This document shows, one piece after another, positions 7,677 through 12,757 of a DNA stretch of 13,319 bases (the first letter of the stretch is position 1; the number at the start of each line of letters is the position of its first letter). The stretch is taken from positions 1 to 13,319 of the forward strand of contig JAEYSJ010000124.1 of NCBI GenBank assembly GCA_023434855.1, written 5' to 3'. A program made the translations under genes and the position numbers. The notes under the pieces were generated by a model, which was not told the origin of the DNA, did no database searches, and worked only from the letters and a program-made list of their open reading frames with translations. The DNA is from Bacillota bacterium (GTDB lineage Bacteria > Bacillota_C > Negativicutes > JAEYSJ01).

Positions 7677-7871
7677 GTGTATGCAGTAGATTTAGACAAA
7701 CTGAATGGCAAGGTTGAAAATTTACGTCAAAAAATGCATGACACGGCAAAACGAAAAGGCATTACCCATCACGAGGTGCTCAGAATCAGTCAATTGCTTG
7801 ATAAAAGGCTTAATCAATATACAAAAATTTGTATGGACAGGATTACGGACAGGGCCGTCCAGAATATATAG
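7677..7871 (+). CDS. Spo0E-like aspartyl-phosphate phosphatase
   Basis: 64 residues from GTG 7677. The sequence 'VENLRQKMHDTAKRKGITHHEVLRISQLLDKRLNQY' matches the Spo0E family pattern: a first helix, a loop, then a second helix with the signature S-Q-x-L-D (here SQLLD, residues 38-42), ending in an L-x-x-Y. Characterised members dephosphorylate Spo0A~P and hold back sporulation. AAGGGGTGG (7662-7670) is well placed for the GTG at 7677; an in-frame TTG at 7653 is possible but lacks a site. The tail after Tyr48 ('TKICMDRITDRAVQNI') is not a conserved part of the family. Family assignment is by motif only. Confidence 0.8.
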   Translation: MYAVDLDKLNGKVENLRQKMHDTAKRKGITHHEVLRISQLLDKRLNQYTKICMDRITDRAVQNI

Positions 7872-7947
7872 ATCTAATGTCAAAGTAATATTTTCCGGTA
7901 TTTCTTGCCGGATAAGATTCAGAAGATGAAAACGTTCATGTTTTTTT

Positions 7948-8020
7948 AACCGCCAAGCACGTCAGAGACGCCAAGGGGGCAGATAAATTCCCTTGGTGCT
8001 TTTGACGTTTCTTGGCGGTT
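7948..8020. repeat. 73-bp near-perfect palindromic repeat
   Basis: Left arm AACCGCCAAG (7948-7957) and right arm CTTGGCGGTT (8011-8020) are perfect complements. Pairing continues inward through ACGTCA/TGACGT and CCAAGGG/CCCTTGG with small mismatches, leaving a loop of about 15 nt. The arm motif 'CCGCCAAG...CGCCAAGG' resembles intergenic palindromes found in many bacteria. It sits between the ends of the convergent Spo0E-like and glycosyltransferase genes. Neither side has a proper U-tract in the right orientation, so it is not a classical terminator, though such a stem could still block or stabilise transcripts. Confidence 0.8.
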
Positions 8021-8054
8021 AGTCGTGTTCTGCCGGTGGTTCCCAGTGTAGCAT

Positions 8055-8819
8055 TTACCTAGCCAGTATTATTGGGCTAAGTCTGGCTTCCTGGGCAAGG
8101 CTGGGACCAATATAACCGTATTTGACCATAGATGCCAATACGACTGCCTGACGCTGTTTGGCTGCGGCAAAGTCTACGTAGGGTGACGTAAGGGAAGGGG
8201 CATTAGGCAGCCCGGCCAGCATGGCACATTCAGCAAGATTAAGTTTGGCCGGCGGTTTGCCGAAATATACTTGGGCGGCGTCACCGATTCCGTAAGCACC
8301 TGACCCAAAGTAAATGGTATTGAGATATAGCTCTAATATCTCTTCTTTGGAATATCTTAGTTCCATATCGATTGACAGGACAATTTCTTCTAATTTCCGG
8401 CCAACTGTTTGGTCCTGAGAAAGAAAAAGGTTTTTCACAAGCTGCTGAGTGATGGTGCTGCCGCCTTCTGCAATTGCACCTGACTGCATGTTCACTAAAG
8501 TAGCACGTAAAATTCCTTCGATATCAAAGCCTACATGCCGGTAAAAACGATTATCTTCTACGGCAATGATAGCCTGCTGCAGACTCAAGGGAATATCCTG
8601 CAACGCTATGTAATGTGTCTTATCTATTTTGGCGGTCACAGCTCTTTTTAAAGCGACTATCCGATAGGCTCTGTCCCAGAGATTTGCCATTGATGAGACC
8701 GATTTCTGATTGTAACTTACTGTTGGCACATAACGGCTAAAGATAGTATCACCACCAGCCCACAGGAAAGACATAAAGAACAGCAGCATCAGTAATAAGA
8801 TAAAATTGCGTTTGGTCAT
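8055..8819 (-). CDS. Monofunctional peptidoglycan glycosyltransferase (GT51)
   Basis: Polymerises lipid II into glycan strands at the outer face of the membrane. The 254-residue product has an N-terminal membrane anchor (about 6-22) and then only the GT51 domain, with no transpeptidase domain. Family motifs run in order: 'EDNRFYRHVGFD' (catalytic Glu88), 'GGSTITQQLVKNLF' (119-132), 'RKLEE' (second catalytic Glu145), 'ELYLNTIYFGSGAYGI' and 'LAECAMLAGLPNAPS'. I chose the second ATG (8819): GGGGAGG is only 1 nt from the upstream ATG at 8825 but 7 nt from this one. It is comparable in size to MtgA/MGT enzymes but could also be named as a PBP1A-like glycosyltransferase. It is divergent from cwlD, another wall gene. 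Confidence 0.92.
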   Translation of the reverse strand: MTKRNFILLLMLLFFMSFLWAGGDTIFSRYVPTVSYNQKSVSSMANLWDRAYRIVALKRAVTAKIDKTHYIALQDIPLSLQQAIIAVEDNRFYRHVGFDIEGILRATLVNMQSGAIAEGGSTITQQLVKNLFLSQDQTVGRKLEEIVLSIDMELRYSKEEILELYLNTIYFGSGAYGIGDAAQVYFGKPPAKLNLAECAMLAGLPNAPSLTSPYVDFAAAKQRQAVVLASMVKYGYIGPSLAQEARLSPIILAR

Positions 8820-8899
8820 AGACATGCCTCCCCTTTCCTTATATTCTACCTTACTTGTCCGTATCTGGCTATAGTTACCACTTACAAATGGTACTAGAG

Positions 8900-9081
8900 A
8901 CTGTTACAAAATACCCATCTACGTTGTTGTCTCTTGCTAAACGTACTACCGAATAAGACATATCATTATGAACATTCTTGTTCCAACTCTGATCTAACGC
9001 GATTTGTCTGTACGGCCGTAAACTAGATACACATTGTTCCGTGATTTCCGTGGACTTAGCATCTGGGTATCTTGTAACAGT
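8900..9081. repeat. 18-bp inverted repeat flanking a 146-bp spacer
   Basis: The two arms (8900-8917 and 9064-9081) differ at one base. Weaker similarity continues on both sides (for example GCTAA followed by a GT-x-C-x-AC stretch inward of each arm), as if two longer copies in opposite orientation had diverged. No transposase motif is visible between them. Confidence 0.7.
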
Positions 9082-9135
9082 TTTAAAGTATTTAAGGAAA
9101 GTGATGTTTTTTAAACACACTCTACTAAGTAGTAC

Positions 9136-9164
9136 TACTATTAATACATTTTATCGCATAATGT
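9136..9164 (+). promoter_or_regulatory. Candidate sigma-E-type promoter for cwlD
   Basis: TACTATT (9136-9142) and CATAATGT (9157-9164) are 14 bp apart. This fits the Bacillus sigma-E pattern kmATATT-N14-CATAnnnT with one or two mismatches. It lies 30 bp upstream of the cwlD ATG, and spore cortex genes such as cwlD are normally under mother-cell or forespore sigma factors. It is tentative, from consensus matching by eye. Confidence 0.35.
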
Positions 9165-9193
9165 GTAGAGAAGTCTTGGCGGGAGGGAAGACA

Positions 9194-9910
9194 ATGAGAA
9201 TATTATTGGTACGCCGGTACAGTATAAAGCGGGCAGTAATATTGAGTATTGCAGTTGTGGTCCTTAATTTACTCACATTGCGTTATTTAGTGGCTGACGA
9301 TATTGAGAACACTAATCTGGCAAGCTTGGCCGGAAAGTGTGTAGCAATAGATCCGGGCCATGGAGGCATTGATGGGGGAGCTAGTTCCAACGGGGTGACG
9401 GAAAAGGATGTTACTTTGGCTGTAGCAGCCAAAGTGGCTGGGATTCTGCAGGCGAACGGAGCAAAGGTAGTCATGACCAGGGATAGCGATATTGATTACT
9501 ATACTCGTGGTAAAGGCGGAAAACGTAATGACCTGTTAAAGCGAGTAGATATAATTGAAAGTTCGGGCGCTGATGCTTTTGTAAGTATTCATTGCAACGC
9601 CATCAGAGGAGCCCAACTGTCAGGAGCACAAGTTTTTTATAGTCCCAGGCTGGAGGAGAACAAGCTATTAGCGGAAATTATGCAGAGAGCCTTAAAAAAT
9701 TTCCCGCCTGGCAATAAACGCCAGGCCAAGCAGGATTCTAATATCCTACTGTTGAATGCAACTAATATAGCGGGAGTGCTGGTGGAAACAGGATACCTGA
9801 CAAACAAAAAGGAAGCCGCATTGTTGACTGAAGACGATTATCAAACCCAAATTGCCGAACATATTGTCAAAGCCTTGGCGTATCATTTCAGCCAAAATGC
9901 GGGAAGATAA
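9194..9910 (+). CDS. cwlD: N-acetylmuramoyl-L-alanine amidase CwlD
   Basis: In sporulating Firmicutes CwlD removes the peptide from muramic acid, the first step towards muramic delta-lactam in the spore cortex, which is needed for germination. The 238-residue product has a basic N-terminus and one membrane segment (about 13-29), then an Amidase_3 zinc domain. Its features are 'AIDPGHGGIDGGASS' (His56), 'GVTEKDVTL' (Glu70), 'VVMTRDSD', 'SIHCNA' (His133) and 'LVETGYLTN' (catalytic Glu198). The frame is open upstream to ATG 9041, but ATG 9194 has GGAGGG (9182-9187) at proper spacing and gives the usual CwlD length. Other Amidase_3 enzymes share the motifs, but the length, the single anchor and the lack of binding repeats favour CwlD. 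Confidence 0.88.
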   Translation: MRILLVRRYSIKRAVILSIAVVVLNLLTLRYLVADDIENTNLASLAGKCVAIDPGHGGIDGGASSNGVTEKDVTLAVAAKVAGILQANGAKVVMTRDSDIDYYTRGKGGKRNDLLKRVDIIESSGADAFVSIHCNAIRGAQLSGAQVFYSPRLEENKLLAEIMQRALKNFPPGNKRQAKQDSNILLLNATNIAGVLVETGYLTNKKEAALLTEDDYQTQIAEHIVKALAYHFSQNAGR

Positions 9911-9931
9911 ATATGCATGCTAATATAATAT

Positions 9932-9957
9932 GGAACGCATTGAAGAATGCTTATTCC
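9932..9957 (+). other. Hairpin downstream of cwlD
   Basis: GGAA-C-GCATT (9932-9941) pairs with AATGC (9946-9950) and TTCC (9954-9957) around a small internal loop. No T-tract follows, so it is at best a weak terminator. A second small hairpin, GTTGGTAT (9980-9987) with ATACCGAC (9995-10002), lies further on. These and repeat copy 2 fill the 252 nt before the next gene. Confidence 0.4.
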
Positions 9958-10030
9958 GGTGTTCAGTCAACACGTCACTGTTGGTATTTAACCCATACCG
10001 ACGTTAAGCCCGACGCTATTTTTTGCTGTT

Positions 10031-10116
10031 CAGAATTTATAACTTTTCGGGTGACTGCAAGCAGTTAGTTACTTGCAGTCTTAAATTCTTCACTGTTCGA
10101 AAACGGAACGTTTTTC
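10031..10116 (+). repeat. Structured intergenic repeat, copy 2 (upstream of AmmeMemoRadiSam genes)
   Basis: AGAATTTA (10032-10039) pairs with TAAATTCT (10082-10089), enclosing a perfect 9-bp hairpin GACTGCAAG (10053-10061) with CTTGCAGTC (10072-10080). It ends in a hairpin GAAAACG (10099-10105) with CGTTTTTC (10109-10116, one extra T). Relative to copies 1 and 3 it lacks about 18 nt on the 3' side of the inner hairpin. The inner stem sequence differs completely from copy 1 but stays paired. Confidence 0.7.
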
Positions 10117-10162
10117 TTAGTGCGGAATATATAGTTATACCGCGGCAGAAAGGGATGGTGCT

Positions 10163-11020
10163 ATGAATAAACTGGTAGGTTGTGCTTTATTGCCTCATCC
10201 ACCTATTATGATTCCAGAGGTTGGAAAAGGGGAGTTGGCTAAAATTAAGGCTACCGTGGATGCTGCCGGCCGGGTGGCGGAAATGATACAGGCACATAAT
10301 CCTCAGACAGTTGTTATTATTACGCCCCATGGGCCTGTTTTTGAAGATGCCGTGTGCATTAGCGTACATCCCCGGTTACGGGGTAATCTGGCAGCTTTCG
10401 GTGTGCCTGAGGTTGCTCTGGGATTTGAAACTGATGGATTATTGGTACGGCATATTTTAAAAAAAGCTGAACGACTAGGTGTAAATTTAGTCGAACTTAC
10501 CGATGATTTAGCAAAAACCTACCGTTTTCGCCTGGAACTGGACCATGGCGCTATTGTTCCTTTGTATTATTTGCATAAAGCCGGGTTTAGGGGGCAATTG
10601 GTACATTTATCAATTGGCATGTTGCCTTATGAAGAGATGTATACCTTTGGAAAAGCTGTACAGGCTGCTATCGGCTTGGTGGACAAGCGGGTTGCGGTCA
10701 TCGCCTCAGGGGACTTGTCACACCGCTTAAAACCAGGCGCACCGGCAGGCTATAGTCCCCGGGCAATAGAGTTTGACAATCAGGTGGTAGAGGCCGTCAG
10801 GAACTTGAATGTAAAATCATTGTTAAATATGGACCGGGGGTTAATTGAAGAGGCTGGTGAATGCGGTCTCAGACCGGTCTTTTTTCTGATGGGTGTGTTA
10901 GGCGGATTGCCGGCCAGCGCAGAAATATTGTCATATGAAGGTCCTTTCGGCGTTGGCTATGCGGTAGCATATATTAAAGTAAACGGTAAAAACGAAGGAG
11001 GCGATGGTGGTGTCCGGTAA
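10163..11020 (+). CDS. LigB/Memo-like protein of the AmmeMemoRadiSam system
   Basis: 285 residues of the class III extradiol dioxygenase (LigB) superfamily, which also contains eukaryotic MEMO1. Likely metal-site histidines sit in the expected blocks: 'LLPHPPIMIPEVGKGE' (His12), 'VIITPHGPVF' (His56), 'LELDHGAIVPLYYL' (His128) and 'IASGDLSHRL' (His187). The C-terminus 'YEGPFGVGYAVAYIKV' is typical of the form linked to AMMECR1. True aromatic-ring cleavage is not implied; the role of this subfamily is unknown. The ATG lies behind AAAGGGATGG. It overlaps the AMMECR1 gene by 17 nt in another frame and is the first gene of a three-gene locus with a radical SAM enzyme. In some Firmicutes, to my knowledge, this domain and AMMECR1 are fused in one protein. 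Confidence 0.88.
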   Translation: MNKLVGCALLPHPPIMIPEVGKGELAKIKATVDAAGRVAEMIQAHNPQTVVIITPHGPVFEDAVCISVHPRLRGNLAAFGVPEVALGFETDGLLVRHILKKAERLGVNLVELTDDLAKTYRFRLELDHGAIVPLYYLHKAGFRGQLVHLSIGMLPYEEMYTFGKAVQAAIGLVDKRVAVIASGDLSHRLKPGAPAGYSPRAIEFDNQVVEAVRNLNVKSLLNMDRGLIEEAGECGLRPVFFLMGVLGGLPASAEILSYEGPFGVGYAVAYIKVNGKNEGGDGGVR

Positions 11021-11531
11021 AGTGTTAAGCCCGCCAGTAGAGTTAGCCAAAAAGAGCCTGCAATATTATTTAGAAAATAGCCACCTGTTAGCTGTGCCGG
11101 AAAAGCTTGTGCCAGAGCTTGAAGGCCGTGCCGGGACATTCGTTTCACTAAAAAAACATGGCGAACTGCGGGGATGTATCGGTACTTTTCAACCAACTCA
11201 GGAGAGTGTTGCCGCTGAAATTATCCATAACGCCGTAAGCGCCGGGACGCAAGACCCACGTTTTTTTCCGGTGGAACTGGATGAAATTTCGGAACTGGAT
11301 TTTTCAGTGGATATCCTGGCAGCTCCAGAAGGAATTGACAGCCTGCAGAAGCTTGACCCACAGAAATACGGCGTTATTGTGCGGCATGGCCGGCGCAGCG
11401 GCTTACTCCTTCCTATGCTGGAGGGGGTGGATACAGTGGAAGAGCAAGTATCCATCGCTATGCAAAAAGCAGGGATAAGACCTAATGAGGAGATTGAGCT
11501 GTACAGATTCACAGTGACACGGTATACATAA
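11004..11531 (+). CDS. AMMECR1-domain protein of the AmmeMemoRadiSam system
   Basis: 175 residues, essentially one AMMECR1 domain: 'AGTFVSLKKHGELRGCIGTF' carries the hallmark LRGCIG (Cys58), followed by 'NAVSAGTQDPRFFPVELDEISELDFSVDIL' and 'YGVIVRHGRRSGLLLPMLEGVDTVEEQ'. AMMECR1 is conserved from archaea to humans; its biochemical function is unresolved. AAGGAGG (10995-11001) is only 2 nt from the ATG, so the real start may be GTG 11007 or GTG 11010 (8 nt spacing), removing one or two residues. Its start lies inside the LigB-like gene, so the two are translationally coupled. Confidence 0.9.
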   Translation: MVVSGKVLSPPVELAKKSLQYYLENSHLLAVPEKLVPELEGRAGTFVSLKKHGELRGCIGTFQPTQESVAAEIIHNAVSAGTQDPRFFPVELDEISELDFSVDILAAPEGIDSLQKLDPQKYGVIVRHGRRSGLLLPMLEGVDTVEEQVSIAMQKAGIRPNEEIELYRFTVTRYT

Positions 11532-11555
11532 TGCATAATATGGCAGGTGGTAAAT

Positions 11556-12548
11556 ATGCGCGAAGCGTCGTATTATACACCCCATGAAAAAGGTGTAGCC
11601 TGCGGGCTTTGTCCCAAGGGGTGCGTTATCGGTGAAGGACGGACAGGCTTTTGCCGGGTGCGCAAAAACATTGGCGGGAAGTTGTATACGGAAAATTATG
11701 CAGCATGTTCTTCTTACGCATTGGACCCGATAGAAAAGAAGCCATTGTATCATTTTTATCCCGGAAGTCATATTTTGTCGCTGGGCACGTGGGGCTGTAA
11801 TTTTGCCTGTCAGTTTTGTCAGAACTGGCAGATTGCCCAGGACAGTCCCCAGACGATTGAAATACTGCCGGAAAAAGCGGTGGCAGTGGCAAAAGAGTAC
11901 CAAAAACAGGGTAATATCGGTATTGCCTACACTTACTCCGAGCCTAGTGTGTGGTATGAATACATTATGGATACAGCTCAAGCCATTCGTCAGGCAGGAA
12001 TGAAAAATGTACTGGTTACAAATGGCTTTATCAGTGCGGAGCCACTGCAAGCGATTCTGCCCTATATAGACGCTATGAATATTGATGTAAAAGCATTTAA
12101 TGAAGAATATTATCAGAAGGTATGCGCCGGTCGTCTTGAAAACGTGAAGCGAACGGTAGAACTGTCGGCAGGCAGGTGCCATGTGGAGATTACTACTTTG
12201 ATTGTTGCGGGATTAAATGACGCAGAACAGGAACTGACTGCACTGGCACAATGGCTAGCCAACATTGATCGCGACATTCCGCTGCATTTTTCCCGTTACT
12301 TTCCCAACTATAAGATGGATAGCCCGGCCACGCCTCTGGCGACTATGGAAATAGCCTACCAGGTGGCAAAAGAGCATTTAAATTACGTATATCTCGGTAA
12401 TATGGGTGGTCAAGGGGCAAATACATATTGTCCGGTTTGCGGCCAGCTGGTTATTGACCGTCGGAGGATGCAAAGCTTGATGCTAGAAAACAAACAATGC
12501 CCCAAGTGCGGAAACACAATAAGTATAATAGGAGAGGTCTTTTTTTAA
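11556..12548 (+). CDS. AmmeMemoRadiSam system radical SAM enzyme
   Basis: A 330-residue radical SAM protein. The N-terminal block 'CGLCPKGCVIGEGRTGFCRVR' is a conserved Cys-rich element of this PflA-related family. The SAM-cluster motif is 'GCNFACQFC' (C-x3-C-x2-C: Cys81, Cys85, Cys88). 'YTYSEPSVWYEY', 'LVTNGF' and 'MNIDVKAF' follow in the barrel. The C-terminus has two CxxC pairs ('CPVCG', 'CPKCG') forming a zinc-ribbon-like or auxiliary-cluster site. I prefer ATG 11556, 5 nt after AGGTGG, over GTG 11547. It is named pyruvate formate-lyase activating-like in older annotation, but no glycyl radical enzyme is nearby, and the neighbours identify the AmmeMemoRadiSam type. The substrate is unknown. 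Confidence 0.92.
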   Translation: MREASYYTPHEKGVACGLCPKGCVIGEGRTGFCRVRKNIGGKLYTENYAACSSYALDPIEKKPLYHFYPGSHILSLGTWGCNFACQFCQNWQIAQDSPQTIEILPEKAVAVAKEYQKQGNIGIAYTYSEPSVWYEYIMDTAQAIRQAGMKNVLVTNGFISAEPLQAILPYIDAMNIDVKAFNEEYYQKVCAGRLENVKRTVELSAGRCHVEITTLIVAGLNDAEQELTALAQWLANIDRDIPLHFSRYFPNYKMDSPATPLATMEIAYQVAKEHLNYVYLGNMGGQGANTYCPVCGQLVIDRRRMQSLMLENKQCPKCGNTISIIGEVFF

Positions 12549-12561
12549 GGGACCTCTTTTT
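12533..12561 (+). terminator. Intrinsic terminator overlapping the radical SAM stop codon
   Basis: AGAGGTC (12533-12539) pairs with GACCTCT (12551-12557), followed by TTTT. The loop contains the TAA stop (12546-12548), so the left arm encodes part of the C-terminal 'GEVFF'. A terminating ribosome would cover the left arm and could affect hairpin formation. Confidence 0.82.
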
Positions 12562-12572
12562 AGTTACTTTTT

Positions 12573-12680
12573 CAGAATTTATAACTTCTCGGAAAATGCA
12601 AAATTGTTGATCATTTGAAGTTAAGCCAAAACGTAATTTAAATTCCTCACATTTTTCGGAAAAACACTTTGTGTTTTTCG
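12573..12680 (+). repeat. Structured intergenic repeat, copy 3 (upstream of argC)
   Basis: GAATTTA (12575-12581) pairs with TAAATTC (12639-12645), AACTTC (12583-12588) with GAAGTT (12617-12622), and AAATG (12594-12598) with CATTT (12612-12616). The end is a perfect 9-bp hairpin GAAAAACAC (12659-12667) with GTGTTTTTC (12671-12679). The central TGCAAA, GTTGAT and CATTTG blocks align with copy 1. It lies between the radical SAM terminator and the argC promoter, so here it is not part of the argC leader from that promoter. Confidence 0.65.
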
Positions 12681-12697
12681 TGTGTATACAAAAAACT

Positions 12698-12715
12698 ATT
12701 GCATTAATATTCATG
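12698..12715 (-). promoter_or_regulatory. ArgR operator (ARG box)
   Basis: The minus strand reads CATGAATATTAATGCAAT, matching the Bacillus ArgR/AhrC box CATGAATAAAAATnCAAn at all but two A/T positions. It covers the -35 box of the argC promoter, the expected place for arginine-dependent repression. The consensus is recalled from the literature on ArgR regulons. Confidence 0.8.
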
Positions 12716-12728
12716 TATATTGTATAAT
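12699..12728 (+). promoter_or_regulatory. Sigma-A promoter for argC
   Basis: TTGCAT (12699-12704) and a perfect TATAAT (12723-12728) are separated by 18 bp, 29 bp upstream of the argC ATG. The predicted leader is only about 23 nt and leaves room just for AAAGGAGGG (12742-12750). Confidence 0.85.
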
Positions 12729-12757
12729 TATAAAAATGAGCAAAGGAGGGTACAGTA

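Larger units (their letters stand above)
8820..9193. other. Divergent intergenic region, mgt/cwlD
   Basis: This 374-nt gap holds no gene I can support. It contains an inverted repeat, ACTGTTACAAAATACCCA (8900-8917) against TGGGTATCTTGTAACAGT (9064-9081), 17 of 18 matching. It also has a 10-bp palindrome TACGGCCGTA near 9011-9020, a 12-bp palindrome AGTAGTACTACT (9128-9139) and a candidate sporulation promoter ahead of cwlD. An 81-codon frame on the minus strand (8875-9120) starts at GTG with no ribosome binding site. It could be a remnant of an inserted or decayed sequence. Confidence 0.6.

Noticed and set aside
7948..8020. CRISPR-like or attachment-site interpretation of the 73-bp palindrome
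   Set aside because: It is a single inverted structure with no direct repeats, spacers, integrase or tRNA gene nearby.
8875..9120. 81-codon minus-strand open frame between mgt and cwlD
   Set aside because: It starts at GTG with no ribosome binding site, matches no family I know, and part of its sequence comes from an inverted repeat; kept only as a possible remnant.
9041..9193. 51-codon upstream extension of the cwlD frame
   Set aside because: The extension has no ribosome binding site and would place a membrane anchor in mid-protein; ATG 9194 has GGAGGG and gives the normal CwlD length and N-terminus.
9924..9929. TATAAT hexamer after cwlD as a promoter for the AmmeMemoRadiSam operon
   Set aside because: No acceptable -35 sequence lies 16-18 bp upstream and there is no extended -10 TGn; the region is AT-rich enough for chance.
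11403..12182. 259-codon minus-strand frame opposite the AMMECR1 and radical SAM genes
   Set aside because: It is fully antisense to two well-supported genes, rich in Cys/His/Ile from complementary codons, with no family motif.
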